A stretch of 63,602 bases of DNA from Clostridiales bacterium (lineage in GTDB: Bacteria > Bacillota > Clostridia > Oscillospirales > CAG-382), in contig QAKH01000086.1 of NCBI GenBank assembly GCA_003343885.1, positions 1 to 63,602 of the forward strand, read 5' to 3'. Below are positions 8,047 through 16,834 of the stretch, piece after piece (position 1 is the first letter of the stretch; each line of letters starts with the position of its first letter). The notes beneath the pieces are model-generated. The model saw nothing but the letters and a program-made list of their open reading frames with translations. It ran no database searches and was not told the DNA's origin. Made by a program: the position numbers and the translations under genes.

Positions 8047-9278
8047 AAGTAACCTACATCACCCCTGATATGCGCCAGCTCTTTGTGCAGAAGCTGCCGG
8101 ACGGCGGGTATGGCGTATTGAGCCAGAGAGACAAGCATCCGCCGCGCAAGCTGCTGGCCACCGGCATACGGCCCGAGGGTTATCCGCTGTTTGAGGATGC
8201 GCAGAAAGCGCTCGGCCTCTATGTGTCCAACAAGCGTTCCAACTCTCCCGGGACCTGGGAGGTGTTCGTGAACGGCAAGCAGACGAGCTGGGACGATTAC
8301 AGCGCCATGTGCCGCAAAGAGCTGCCCGCGCCGTCTCCGGCCGCCCCCGCTGCAATCGTGCAGCTGTCCAACATCGAGTACAGGATCGCCGTCCACCTGC
8401 AAGGCGCCTATGAAAACATCCTGGAGGTGGGCCGCTGCCTGAATGAGGCAAAGGACGGAGAGCTCATCCAGCATGGTCAATGGGAAGCATGGGTCAGGAA
8501 AAACACCGGGATGAGCGAGCGCAGCGCACAAAAGCTCATGCGGGCCGCGCGATGCGTACACTCCGGAAGCATGATGGAGCGCCTGCCCATCAGCAAGATT
8601 CAGGCCATTCTTTCCCTACCCGAGGCGGACCGTGAACCCATGGCAGAGCGGGCCGCACGCGAGGACATGTCCCTTCGGGAGCTGCAAGAGGCCGTAAAGC
8701 GTGAAAAGCAGCGTGCGGATCAGCTGGCCGCCGAAAAGGCCAACAGCATCGCCCGTGCAGCAGCAGCCGAGCGCGAATTGAGCAATCTGAAAGCAGACAT
8801 TCCCAAGCTGGCGGAAAACCTTGCAGCGGAATACGCCGAAAAGGCTACCGAGGAAATAGACGCCTTACGCGAGCAGCTGGAACAGTCCCGCGCCCAGGCA
8901 GCCGCGCCCGCCGCCGGCATCAGCCCGGAGGCGCAGGCCGAGATTGACCGTCTGACCCATGAGCTGGCCGAGGCAGAGGACTATGCGGCGCATCAGGCGG
9001 AGCTGCGCCAGAAGGCCCAGCAGGAACTGCTCAACCAACGGGCGCAGGCCGCGCGCGGGGAGAGCATGCAGCTTGCGGCCTTTGGCATTGCAGAGCTTGC
9101 GGCAGCCGTTCAGGCGTTTATTGGCAGCGCAGGCGTGCTCCCCCACCTCGGCACCGGCGTCGCGCAGATCGGCGAGAGCGAGCGCGCACAGATGCGGCAA
9201 TACGTCGATATGGTGGATGATTGGGTGGCGGGCGCGCGCCGCACGCTGGGCACAGTCATCATCAGCGAGGAGGCGTAA
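8028..9278 (+). CDS. DUF3102-type phage protein with coiled coil
   Basis: This is a 416-residue protein. Residues ~1-95 form a small beta-rich domain. Residues ~105-195 match the DUF3102 pattern (ILEVGRCLNEAKDGELIQHG, WEAWVRKNTGMSERSAQKLM), a helical DNA-binding-like module common in Firmicutes prophages and plasmids. Residues ~215-345 are a long Ala/Glu-rich coiled coil (VKREKQRADQLAAEKANS). Its biochemical role is not established; DUF3102 proteins usually sit in replication or early regions, as here. The ATG at 8028 follows GGGAGAG. Confidence 0.75.
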   Translation: MQSTEMKVTYITPDMRQLFVQKLPDGGYGVLSQRDKHPPRKLLATGIRPEGYPLFEDAQKALGLYVSNKRSNSPGTWEVFVNGKQTSWDDYSAMCRKELPAPSPAAPAAIVQLSNIEYRIAVHLQGAYENILEVGRCLNEAKDGELIQHGQWEAWVRKNTGMSERSAQKLMRAARCVHSGSMMERLPISKIQAILSLPEADREPMAERAAREDMSLRELQEAVKREKQRADQLAAEKANSIARAAAAERELSNLKADIPKLAENLAAEYAEKATEEIDALREQLEQSRAQAAAPAAGISPEAQAEIDRLTHELAEAEDYAAHQAELRQKAQQELLNQRAQAARGESMQLAAFGIAELAAAVQAFIGSAGVLPHLGTGVAQIGESERAQMRQYVDMVDDWVAGARRTLGTVIISEEA

Positions 9279-9280
9279 CC

Positions 9281-9709
9281 ATGGAAGGCAATGAGCTGAT
9301 GCGGGCTGTACAAACAGAACACAGTCCCGCCCTGCCTGACGAGGTGCAGGCAACCCTCGCGCAGATGGGCGACATCATGCGCAGCATGGCCAACATGCTG
9401 CGCGCCACCAATGAGCGCATGGCCTCTCTGGAACGCGAAGTAAAGCTGCTGACCAAGGTGACGCCTGCGCAGGCCAACGCCATCAACAACGCCATCCGGC
9501 AACGCGCCGCCGAGCTGTGCGAAACCTACCGGGCACAGGGATGCGAAAAGGCAGCGGCCAACGCGATCCGGCGCGCGGTGCGCCTGACCACCGGCACCAA
9601 CAGTGTGCGCGAACTCCCCCGCTGTGAGTACAGCGTTGCTATGGATCAGGTGCAAATGTGGGATGACTACAAGACTATGCGTGCTATCAAAGCTAAGGGG
9701 CTACGGTAA
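9281..9709 (+). CDS. ORF6C-domain phage protein
   Basis: This is a 142-residue protein. The C-terminal ~90 residues match the ORF6C pattern (VTPAQANAINNAIRQRAAEL, later SVRELPRCEYSVAMDQVQMW), a domain often found as the C-terminal part of phage antirepressors. Here no BRO or AntA domain precedes it. It is instead preceded by a short helical segment, as in many stand-alone copies. The ATG at 9281 follows GAGGAGG, only two bases after the stop of the DUF3102 gene. A regulatory role is likely but the target is unknown. Confidence 0.7.
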   Translation: MEGNELMRAVQTEHSPALPDEVQATLAQMGDIMRSMANMLRATNERMASLEREVKLLTKVTPAQANAINNAIRQRAAELCETYRAQGCEKAAANAIRRAVRLTTGTNSVRELPRCEYSVAMDQVQMWDDYKTMRAIKAKGLR

Positions 9710-9749
9710 ATGGAACCAATGAATACATTTTAGGGAGGGCTGATACCTT

Positions 9750-10124
9750 ATGAACAAAAACATCATCATCGGCAATCTTACCCGCGATCCGGAGCTGCGC
9801 ACGACGCAGGACGGCACGCCTGTCTGTAATTTTACCGTAGCTGTAAACCGGCGCACCCGTGCAAGCGGACAGCCGGAGGCCGACTATTTCCGCGTGACAG
9901 CGTGGCGCACGCTGGGTGAAAACTGTGCCAAGTATTTGGCAAAGGGGCGCAAGGTATGCGTAACCGGCCCCGTGGCTGCGCGTGCCTACACGGGCAGCGA
10001 CGGCATCGTGCGGGCCACATTGGAGCTGACCGCCGACGAAGTGGAGTTTTTAAGCGCGCGCACCGGACAGGACACTGGTGGCACCTCTCCGGCGGGCGAT
10101 GACCTGCCGGAAGAATTTAGGTAA
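9750..10124 (+). CDS. ssb: Single-stranded DNA-binding protein
   Basis: The 124-residue protein has the OB-fold sequence of bacterial SSBs: IIIGNLTRDPELRTTQDG, then FTVAVNR, YFRVTAWRTLGENCAKYLAKG and VEF. It coats ssDNA during phage replication. The acidic tail ends DDLPEEFR rather than the host-like DDDIPF, so interaction with host SSB partners may be altered. The ATG at 9750 follows AGGGAGGG. It clusters with the primase and DUF3102 genes as the replication module. Confidence 0.95.
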   Translation: MNKNIIIGNLTRDPELRTTQDGTPVCNFTVAVNRRTRASGQPEADYFRVTAWRTLGENCAKYLAKGRKVCVTGPVAARAYTGSDGIVRATLELTADEVEFLSARTGQDTGGTSPAGDDLPEEFR

Positions 10125-10146
10125 AAGCGTCAGCGCAAGCGCTTTT
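10123..10146 (+). promoter_or_regulatory. SD-proximal hairpin, copy 2
   Basis: AAAAGCG (10123-10129) pairs with CGCTTTT (10140-10146) around a ten-base loop. It overlaps the ssb stop codon and lies three bases before GGGAGG of the next gene. It belongs to the same family as the copies at 7693, 10772 and 19501. Confidence 0.65.
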
Positions 10147-10162
10147 GCAGGGAGGACACAGG

Positions 10163-10618
10163 ATGAACGCATTGACCATCTTAGCCAGGTGCCGCAGCGC
10201 CGAAACAGACAAAAGGCGCATCCGGCAGCAGATCGAGCGGCGGCGCGAGGCTATAACCTGCATCTCGCCCCGCATGGATGCCAACGGCGGCGGTCGAAGC
10301 ACCGCAGAGCAGGACAAGATCGGCGCTTTCGTGGCCGCTGTGACCGAACTGGAACAGCGCCTAAAGCTGCGCGAGCAGGCCCAAAGCGTGGAGATAGCGG
10401 CAGCTTGTGTCCTGCTGGATGTACTGCCGGAAAACGAAAGCGCAGTGCTGCATCAATACTATGTGAAAGGTGGCAAAGTACCAGCCATCGCCAAGCGCCT
10501 GGGGTACTCCGAAAGCTATACCCGAAAGATCAAAGCAGAGGGTGAGCGAACGCTGTGCAACCTGCCGGAAAGTAGTGTTGCTGCCGCCCTGCCCGCATGG
10601 TACAAGGAGCGGCAATGA
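10163..10618 (+). CDS. Sigma-70 region 4-like late regulator (ArpU/DUF1492 type)
   Basis: The protein has 151 residues: an N-terminal coiled coil (RRIRQQIERRREAI) and a C-terminal sigma region 4-like HTH (VLHQYYVKGGKVPAIAKRLG, YSESYTRKIKAEGERTL). Proteins of this type in Firmicutes phages activate late packaging and structural genes. Its position just before the terminase block and before an unusual repeat array at 10615-10670 fits that role. The ATG at 10163 follows GGGAGG. Confidence 0.78.
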   Translation: MNALTILARCRSAETDKRRIRQQIERRREAITCISPRMDANGGGRSTAEQDKIGAFVAAVTELEQRLKLREQAQSVEIAAACVLLDVLPENESAVLHQYYVKGGKVPAIAKRLGYSESYTRKIKAEGERTLCNLPESSVAAALPAWYKERQ

Positions 10619-10670
10619 TAGGGGTAGGATAGGGATATGATAGGGGTAGTAGCGCAAATGATAGGGGTAG
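10615..10670 (+). repeat. Three 13-bp direct repeats upstream of the terminase block
   Basis: ATGATAGGGGTAG occurs at 10615-10627, 10637-10649 and 10658-10670, so the copies are 22 and 21 bases apart, which is two helical turns. The array starts in the stop codon of the sigma-like regulator and lies in the non-coding gap before the HNH gene. It could bind the late regulator, or be part of the cos/pac packaging site; no experiment or family supports either yet. Confidence 0.7.
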
Positions 10671-10728
10671 GAGCGCAGAGGATAGTATCAGAAGCGCAAA
10701 AAGTATGATATCATTCATGCTGTCAAGT

Positions 10729-10764
10729 AAGGGACGGACGCAAAAGCGGGCCGTCCCTTTGTTA
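10729..10764 (+). terminator. Hairpin terminator before the packaging genes
   Basis: AAGGGACGG (10729-10737) pairs with CCGTCCCTT (10751-10759) around a 13-base loop and is followed by a weak T-rich stretch. It separates the early/replication operon from the packaging genes. That fits a late switch that must read through, or start after, this point. Confidence 0.6.
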
Positions 10765-10771
10765 TACCCCG

Positions 10772-10795
10772 AAAAGCGCCCGCGCAGGCGCTTTT
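10772..10795 (+). promoter_or_regulatory. SD-proximal hairpin, copy 3
   Basis: AAAAGCGCC (10772-10780), loop CGCGCA, GGCGCTTTT (10787-10795) is a perfect nine-base stem. It is followed within four bases by GGAGG of the HNH gene. It is the strongest member of the four-copy hairpin family. Confidence 0.7.
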
Positions 10796-10811
10796 GAATG
10801 GAGGCACAGCC

Positions 10812-11123
10812 GTGGTCCGTTTCAAGGAAAGCAAGCCCTTTTACCATAGTAGCGAATGGAAAAGGGTGCGCGCTGCCGCCTTAGAGCGCGACGCGGGCAT
10901 GTGTTGCGACTGTATGGATAGATTCCGCGCTGGATATGGGAATAAGCCTAACCGGGCCACAATCGTGCACCATTTACAGTCCATTGAGGAACGGCCAGAC
11001 CTTGCACTTTCTTTGGAAAATCTTCGCAGCCTATGTGAAGACTGCCATAATAAAAGGCACCCGGAAAAGGGCAGGCGGCAGGCTAAACCAAGGCATACAA
11101 AAATGCGCATCATTAAAGTCTGA
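10812..11123 (+). CDS. HNH endonuclease
   Basis: The 103-residue protein has the HNH core: CCDC near residue 33, the VHHL strand (first His pair), ENLRSLCEDCHNKRH at the end. HNH proteins of this size placed directly before the small terminase assist cos cleavage and packaging in HK97-like phages. GTG at 10812 is preferred: GGAGG lies eight bases upstream and the alternative ATG at 10794 overlaps that site. It begins the packaging operon. Confidence 0.88.
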   Translation: MVRFKESKPFYHSSEWKRVRAAALERDAGMCCDCMDRFRAGYGNKPNRATIVHHLQSIEERPDLALSLENLRSLCEDCHNKRHPEKGRRQAKPRHTKMRIIKV

Positions 11124-11137
11124 AAGGATGGAAATAC

Positions 11138-11506
11138 ATGAATGAAGCCTTGAAAGCGATGCACATGCAGACCATCACGGAAGAAAACGCCGTGAAGATT
11201 TACGACGCCCTTTGTGAAGCCTGCGAAATGCGCGAGGGCGGCATGACCGACCCCGATCAGATGTTGGTGGCTGATATCGCCCGCGCCGAACAGATCAAGC
11301 AAGCCCTTATTGCCGACGTCAACGAACGCGGCATCGGCAGCGAGCGCAGCAATGGCCGCCAGAAATACTGGCAGGAGAACAAGAGCGTGGCGCAGGTGCG
11401 GGCCTACGCCGAGCAGCAGCGAAAGCACCTCTCCGAATTGCGTTTGACGCCGAACAGCAGAAAGGCCGCACCCGTCATGGTTGACGATGAGTTTGCCACC
11501 TTCTAA
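11138..11506 (+). CDS. Terminase small subunit (P27-like)
   Basis: This is a 122-residue helical protein. The segment RQKYWQENKSVAQVRAYAEQ followed by LSELRLTPNSRK is typical of P27-family small terminases, which recognise phage DNA and hand it to the large subunit. It lies between HNH and TerL, the canonical place. The 3' end overlaps the large-subunit start. Confidence 0.75.
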   Translation: MNEALKAMHMQTITEENAVKIYDALCEACEMREGGMTDPDQMLVADIARAEQIKQALIADVNERGIGSERSNGRQKYWQENKSVAQVRAYAEQQRKHLSELRLTPNSRKAAPVMVDDEFATF

Positions 11507-13223
11507 ATCTCCCACCCCTTCCCCCGTATCCAGATGCTACGAATACGCCCACGACGTTGACGCCGGGCGCACAGTAGCGTGTAAAAAGGTGAAGCTGGCC
11601 TGCCGCCGCTTCCTGCGCGATTTAGAGAGAGCAAAAGACCCCGCATATCCTTGGCGCTTCGATGAACAAAAGGCCGCCCGGCCCGTGGACTTCATCGAGC
11701 GTTTTCTGACGCCCACCAAGGGCGATTATGATAAAATGACGCTCATGCCGTGGCAATGCTTTGTCGAGTGCAACTTGTACGGATGGGTGAGCAAAGAAAC
11801 CGGCCTGCGCCGCTTTCGTGAGGGCCTGATTGTAGTGGGCACCGGCAACGGAAAGAGTACCATGCTGGCAGGCAATGCCACCTACGGTGCCTGCAAAGAC
11901 GGCGAACGCGGTGCGGACATCTACCTGCTGGCAAACAGCAAAGAACAGGCGGGCATCGTATTCAATGAGTGCTACAGCCAGATCAAAGCCAGCCGATTCC
12001 TTGCACCGCGTTTTCGCACGCTGCGCGATGGCGTTTATTATGACGCCATGAGCGCGAGCATCAAGCACAGGTCGAGTGATAGCCACAGACTGGACGGTCT
12101 GAACCCACACATGGCGATTTTTGACGAAATCCACGAATACCGGGATTTTAAGCTCATCAACATCATCAAGCGCAAAATCGTCAAGCGCACGCAGCCCCTC
12201 GTGATCTATATCACGACCATGGGCAACGTCATTGACGGCCCGCTGGCCTATTTCTACGACCTTTTCACCGACGCCATGAGCGGCAAACTAGCCGATGAAG
12301 TAGCCGACCGCATGTTTGCGTTTATTGCAGAGCTAGATGAACATGATGACCCCGAAGACGATAGCACATGGATTAAGGCCAATCCGTCGCTGGGTGTTCT
12401 GCTGAAAATTGAAGACCTGCGCGAAACATGGGAGAGAGACAAGCACATACCTGCGCAGCGTGCCGACTTCATTTGCAAGCAGCTAAATGTTACGGTGAAC
12501 ACCGACGATATGGCATTTGTGCAGCCGGAGGTGCTGGGCCGCAATGATGATACCATGGAAGAAGAAGCCCTGCTGGGTCGCCGCTGCTACGGCGGCTTTG
12601 ACCTGTCCAGCCGCGAGGATTTCACTGCGGCGGCGCTGGAATTTCCGCTTGACGACGGGCGTGTGTTCGTCCTTCTGCACAGCTGGGTGCCGCGCCGGAA
12701 GGTGGAGCTTGACCAAGAGAAGATTGACTACTATGGCCTGGCTATGAAAGGCTATTTGACCATAGTGGACGGTGAATATATCCAGCAGGAGGACGTCTAC
12801 AGCTGGTTCTGCGAACAGGCCAAAAAATATGAGATTGTGACCATCGGCTACGACCCGGCCAACGCCACCCGCCTGCGCCAGATGCTTGAAAACAAGGGCT
12901 TTGCCTGCCAGATCGTAAGGCAAGGCCCTTTGACGCTCAATGACCCAATGAAGGACATCAAAGAGCTGCTGCTAGGCGGGCGCGTGGTGAGCAACAGCGA
13001 CCCGATGCTAAGATGGTACACAGACAACGTGCGTATCAGCGGCGAACGCAGACACGCCGATAAGCAGAACTGGATGCCCAGCAAGCGCAATAAATTCCGC
13101 AAGATTGACGGCTTCATGGCCTGGCTGGACGCCCATGCCATCAACATGGAGAAAAACCCGGCTGGCGAGATTCGCCGCGCGCCCGCAGTACGCGTTGTCA
13201 GCCTTAGCAGCCGAAGGCGTTGA
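11487..13223 (+). CDS. Terminase large subunit
   Basis: The protein has 578 residues. The ATPase half shows Walker A GTGNGKST near residue 125 and Walker B HMAIFDEIHEY near 210. The nuclease half begins GGFDLSSREDFTAAALE near 365, with further acidic residues downstream (IGYDPAN). It cuts concatemers and pumps DNA into the prohead. ATG at 11487 is chosen, but TTG at 11481 is also possible; neither has a clear ribosome site, so translation is probably coupled to the small subunit, whose stop lies downstream. Confidence 0.95.
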   Translation: MSLPPSKSPTPSPVSRCYEYAHDVDAGRTVACKKVKLACRRFLRDLERAKDPAYPWRFDEQKAARPVDFIERFLTPTKGDYDKMTLMPWQCFVECNLYGWVSKETGLRRFREGLIVVGTGNGKSTMLAGNATYGACKDGERGADIYLLANSKEQAGIVFNECYSQIKASRFLAPRFRTLRDGVYYDAMSASIKHRSSDSHRLDGLNPHMAIFDEIHEYRDFKLINIIKRKIVKRTQPLVIYITTMGNVIDGPLAYFYDLFTDAMSGKLADEVADRMFAFIAELDEHDDPEDDSTWIKANPSLGVLLKIEDLRETWERDKHIPAQRADFICKQLNVTVNTDDMAFVQPEVLGRNDDTMEEEALLGRRCYGGFDLSSREDFTAAALEFPLDDGRVFVLLHSWVPRRKVELDQEKIDYYGLAMKGYLTIVDGEYIQQEDVYSWFCEQAKKYEIVTIGYDPANATRLRQMLENKGFACQIVRQGPLTLNDPMKDIKELLLGGRVVSNSDPMLRWYTDNVRISGERRHADKQNWMPSKRNKFRKIDGFMAWLDAHAINMEKNPAGEIRRAPAVRVVSLSSRRR

Positions 13224-13245
13224 TACTGGAAGGAGGATTCGTCCT

Positions 13246-14475
13246 ATGTGGCCATTCAAAAAGAAGCCCAGGAATCAGGTGAGGGCGCGAGACAAGCCCG
13301 ATAAACCGAGGGCAAGCGGACGCTGGCTTTCTGTCCACCGTGTGCGGGCCGACAACACGATGCGCGGAAATGAAGCCATCTATGCTGCTGTCAGCCGCAT
13401 TGCCAACACGGTAGCCAGCATGCCGCTGCACCTGTATAAAGGCTATGAACGGCAGATCGGCCACCCGCTTGAACGGCTGGTGGCTTTCGCTCCCAATGAT
13501 AACTTTACGCCGTTCGGATTTTTGCAGACGATGGAGGCTTTCCGCAATACCGAGGGTAATGCCTACGCCCTGATCGTGCCGGACCGGCTGGGTGCGGTTA
13601 AGCGACTGGACATCCTCGACCCGTCGCGCGTTAGGCCACAGCGGCATCCGGAAACCCGCGAAGTCTGGTATGTGGTGCAGCTGGATGATGGCAAGCCATA
13701 TCCCGTACCCGGCTGCCAGATCATCAATGTGCGGCACATGAGCGCCAACGGAGAGCTTGGCATCCGCCCCATTGACGTGCTGGCGGGCACGCTGGACTAT
13801 GACAAGCAGGTGAAAGAGTTTAGTCTAACGCAGCTGGAAGGCGTGAATCAGGGCGTTTTTCTTACGGTGCCCAATACCGGCCTTGACGACGCCGCCAAGG
13901 CTGAAGTCATTGACGACTTTCTGGACGCCTACGAGCGCAGCGGCCAGCGCATAGTCATTCTCGAAGGCGGGCTGACGGCCACGCCATTCAGTCAAAGCCC
14001 CATCAGCGCGCAGGTGCTTGACGTGGAACGCATCATGCGCAACCGTGTGGCAACGGTGTACAACATTCCTCCCCATCTGCTGGGAGACTACTCCGATACC
14101 AGCTTTTCAACGGCAGAGCAGCAGATGCAGGAATTTTTGCAGCTGACCATCATGCCGATAGTGGCGCAGTGGGAACAGGAATTAAACCGCAAGCTGCTAA
14201 CGCTCGCCGACTACGCTGCTGGCTATCGTTTTCGCTTTGATGTGGATGCACTGGCCCGCGCAGATACTGCCACTATGGCCGATAAATACCAAAAGGCTAT
14301 CCGCGGTGGCTGGATGCAGCCCAACGAAGTACGCGAGCGCGAGGGCCTGCCGCCCGATGACAACGGCGGAGAGCTGATGGCCAGCCGCGATCTGCTGCCG
14401 CTGCGCATCGCCATCAAAACCCCTGAATTGCTGCTGTCCGGCAAGACAGCAGAGAAAGGAACGGACAGCGAATGA
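13246..14475 (+). CDS. Portal protein (HK97 family)
   Basis: The protein has 409 residues. GNEAIYAAVSRIANTVASMP with LHLYKG near the N-terminus, LTQLEGVNQGVF in the middle and RNRVATVYNIPPHLLGDYSD near residue 275 are classic for the HK97 portal family. It forms the dodecameric DNA gate at the capsid vertex. The ATG at 13246 follows AAGGAGG; an in-frame start further upstream lies inside TerL. The stop overlaps the protease start (ATGA at 14472-14475). Confidence 0.95.
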   Translation: MWPFKKKPRNQVRARDKPDKPRASGRWLSVHRVRADNTMRGNEAIYAAVSRIANTVASMPLHLYKGYERQIGHPLERLVAFAPNDNFTPFGFLQTMEAFRNTEGNAYALIVPDRLGAVKRLDILDPSRVRPQRHPETREVWYVVQLDDGKPYPVPGCQIINVRHMSANGELGIRPIDVLAGTLDYDKQVKEFSLTQLEGVNQGVFLTVPNTGLDDAAKAEVIDDFLDAYERSGQRIVILEGGLTATPFSQSPISAQVLDVERIMRNRVATVYNIPPHLLGDYSDTSFSTAEQQMQEFLQLTIMPIVAQWEQELNRKLLTLADYAAGYRFRFDVDALARADTATMADKYQKAIRGGWMQPNEVREREGLPPDDNGGELMASRDLLPLRIAIKTPELLLSGKTAEKGTDSE

Positions 14476-15215
14476 GCTTTTATAATTTCATCAGAAATGA
14501 ACAGAGCGGAGCGGACGAACTGCATATCGACGGCGAGATTGTGTCCGACGTAGACTGGTTTGGGCCGAGCGGGCAGGTCGTAGCCAGGCGATTCCGTCAG
14601 CGTCTTGCACAATGCGGGGACGTAACGGTCTACATCAACTCGCCGGGCGGCGATGTGTTCGCAGGTGCGGAAATGTACACCGCACTGCGCGAACATAAGG
14701 GCAAAATCACCGTGAAGGTTACGGGCATTGCTGCCAGTGCGGCGAGCGTGGTTGCCATGGCGGGCGACGAGGTGCTCATGTCGCCCGTGGCCTACATGAT
14801 GATTCACGACCCGTGGACCTACGCCGCGGGAAACGCCCGTGAATTTGAGCACCAGGCCGACGTGCTGCGCGAGATCGGCGAGGGCCTCATCGCGGCCTAT
14901 ACAGCAAAGACCGGCAAAGGCCGGGACGAGATTGCCGCCATGCTGGAAGCGGAAACCTACATGAACGCACAACGCTGCGTTGATGAAGGGTTTGCGGACG
15001 GCATCCTCTACGAGCAAGCCGCGCCGCCTGACGCGGCCAAGGCGCTGGAAAGCCACATGATGCAGGGCAAGAGCTACGGCCCGCGCGCCGTGCTTAACCA
15101 GATACGCGCCCATGCCATCCCGCCCGCTGGGAAGCCCCCGGATACCGATGCAGCCCTGCGCGGCGAAATAGCGCAGCGAGCTGCTTTTTTTATGACACTC
15201 TACCCTGAAACCTAA
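14472..15215 (+). CDS. ClpP-like prohead protease (S14)
   Basis: The 247-residue protein has the ClpP fold signature SPGGDVFAG near residue 57. The nucleophile is Ser89 in GIAASAAS, the catalytic His is His112 in MMIHDP, and the usual acidic residue lies further on. In HK97-like phages this enzyme removes the scaffold delta-domain of the capsid protein. It is translationally coupled to the portal and followed by the capsid gene. The last ~50 residues (from YGPRAVL) are an extra tail and contain a T7 run near the end of the gene. Confidence 0.93.
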   Translation: MSFYNFIRNEQSGADELHIDGEIVSDVDWFGPSGQVVARRFRQRLAQCGDVTVYINSPGGDVFAGAEMYTALREHKGKITVKVTGIAASAASVVAMAGDEVLMSPVAYMMIHDPWTYAAGNAREFEHQADVLREIGEGLIAAYTAKTGKGRDEIAAMLEAETYMNAQRCVDEGFADGILYEQAAPPDAAKALESHMMQGKSYGPRAVLNQIRAHAIPPAGKPPDTDAALRGEIAQRAAFFMTLYPET

Positions 15216-15236
15216 TAAAAAAGGAGGCACAACACC

Positions 15237-16496
15237 ATGACCTTGACCGAGATGCAGAACAACATCCGCGAGCTGGGCGGCCAGATTCGCGCAGCGGCAG
15301 CGACCCTTGCTGCCGCTGCCGCCGACCCCAAAACGCCCACCGCCACCCTGACCCAGCAGCGCGACGCGCTTAACGACATGAACGCGCGCATGGCCGCCTT
15401 GCAGAGCGCCTACAACGCGCAGCATGACGGCGAGGCAAGCGGCCTGTCCATGAACGGCCAGAGCGGTACACATGACCAGGACAGCAGCCTACGCCCGATG
15501 CTGAAAAGCAACGAATACGCCCGCGCCTTTGCAGACGCAGTCCGCAGCGGCGCGCGTCCGGGCCGTCCCATGCAAAGTGAAAAGCACAAGGTGCTTTATG
15601 ACGCCATGACCATTGCGGGCGGCGATCCCGCAGGTGAAGACGGCGGCTTCCTGGTACCGGAGGACATCGATAATACCATCCTCGAACGTCGGCGCGCCAT
15701 GTCCCCCCTGGCCGACTTGTTCAATGTGGAGACTACCAGCGCCAACAGTGGTTGGCGCGTAATGGATAACGCCCCGACGGAGGGTATGACGGCACTGACC
15801 AGCGAGGTCCCCGCGGGCGGCATTGCGATGAATGACAAGCCGGCATTTACCAAAGTAACCTTTTCCATGACCACCTATGGCCTGATCGTACCCGTCTCCA
15901 ACGAATTGGCCAACGACGAAGTAGCTAACCTGTTCAGCTATCTGGGGCGTTGGTTCGCCAAAAAGCAGGTGCTCACGGAAAACAAGCTCTTGAAGGCCAA
16001 GATGGATGCCTTGACCCCCGTGAACATCGCATCTACCGCTGATCCCATCGCAGCCATCAAAGCTGTGCTGAATAAGGGACTCGACCCCGACATCAGCCTG
16101 AACGCGGTTATTTTGACCAATCAGGACGGCTTTGACTTCCTCGATCAGCAGAAGGATGAGCACGGCAGGCCCATGCTCCAGCCCGATCCCACCAGCGCCA
16201 CCGCGATGCTGTTCAAAGGCCGCCGCGTGAAGATGGTAGCCAACAGCTTGCTGCCCAGCCGTACCGACTCTACCAGCGGAGCGACCAAGGGCGATTATTT
16301 CCCCATCTATGTGGGTGATTTCACACAGTATGCTACGCTGTTCCAGCGGCAGTATCTGGAGGTCACGTCTACCGACGTGGGCGGCGAAGCGTTCCGCACT
16401 AACAGCATTGAAGTGCGCGGTATCAGCAGAATGTGCGTGAGCGTGTTTGATACCGCCGCTGCTGTGTTCCGTGAAATCTTCACCGCCACAACCTGA
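15237..16496 (+). CDS. Major capsid protein (HK97 fold)
   Basis: This is a 419-residue protein. Residues ~1-95 are a helical Ala/Gln-rich delta-domain (NIRELGGQIRAAAATLAAA) that would be cut off by the preceding protease. The mature part begins near the AMTIAGGDPAGEDGGFLVPE segment, typical of HK97-type capsids, and continues with VSNELANDE, VILTNQDGFDFL and GRRVKMV. The ATG at 15237 follows AAAGGAGG. A stable GC-rich hairpin just after the stop may protect or terminate this abundant mRNA. Confidence 0.95.
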   Translation: MTLTEMQNNIRELGGQIRAAAATLAAAAADPKTPTATLTQQRDALNDMNARMAALQSAYNAQHDGEASGLSMNGQSGTHDQDSSLRPMLKSNEYARAFADAVRSGARPGRPMQSEKHKVLYDAMTIAGGDPAGEDGGFLVPEDIDNTILERRRAMSPLADLFNVETTSANSGWRVMDNAPTEGMTALTSEVPAGGIAMNDKPAFTKVTFSMTTYGLIVPVSNELANDEVANLFSYLGRWFAKKQVLTENKLLKAKMDALTPVNIASTADPIAAIKAVLNKGLDPDISLNAVILTNQDGFDFLDQQKDEHGRPMLQPDPTSATAMLFKGRRVKMVANSLLPSRTDSTSGATKGDYFPIYVGDFTQYATLFQRQYLEVTSTDVGGEAFRTNSIEVRGISRMCVSVFDTAAAVFREIFTATT

Positions 16497-16502
16497 TGAC
16501 AT

Positions 16503-16530
16503 GCGGGGGCGGTCCACCGGCTGCCCCCGC
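16503..16530 (+). promoter_or_regulatory. GC-rich hairpin after the capsid gene
   Basis: GCGGGGGC (16503-16510) pairs with GCCCCCGC (16523-16530) and has a smaller GGT/ACC pairing inside. It has no T run. It lies four bases after the capsid reading frame, so it may slow 3' decay or partly terminate transcription. Confidence 0.6.
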
Positions 16531-16554
16531 TACCCGTAGAAAGAGGTGAAACCC

Positions 16555-16821
16555 ATGGCAATCATCAGAAACGACAGCCAGCAAACCATGGCCAACATCA
16601 GCGTGACCCGTGAGGATGGCCAGCGCGTGCAGGTCGTGAGCGCATCCTGCCATATCCGTCCCGAAAAAGGGTTGAGCATTAACGTGGACACGCTGGATGC
16701 CACGGCAATCACCGACGCCAACCGGTCCGAAGTAGGCGAAGCCGTGGTACAGTTCATCATCGAACAGCTGTCGAGAGCTGCCGAGCAGGGCGTTCCGGTG
16801 GCGTTGATGGCGAGCAAGTAA
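16555..16821 (+). CDS. Small hypothetical head-region protein
   Basis: This is an 88-residue protein of unknown function with predicted beta-rich N-terminus (NISVTREDGQRVQVVSASCH) and a helical end (VQFIIEQLSRAAEQGV). It lies between capsid and head-tail connector, where small decoration or adaptor proteins are common. The ATG at 16555 follows AGAGGTG; a GTG nine bases earlier overlaps the ribosome site and is less likely. Confidence 0.65.
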   Translation: MAIIRNDSQQTMANISVTREDGQRVQVVSASCHIRPEKGLSINVDTLDATAITDANRSEVGEAVVQFIIEQLSRAAEQGVPVALMASK

Positions 16822-16834
16822 GGAGGCACGCAAC

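Noticed and set aside
15173..15191. GCAG-CGAG-CTGC plus seven T as a terminator, or a T7 slip site, at the end of the protease gene
   Set aside because: The stem is only four bases and lies inside the coding region; the downstream frame gives no fusion with the capsid.
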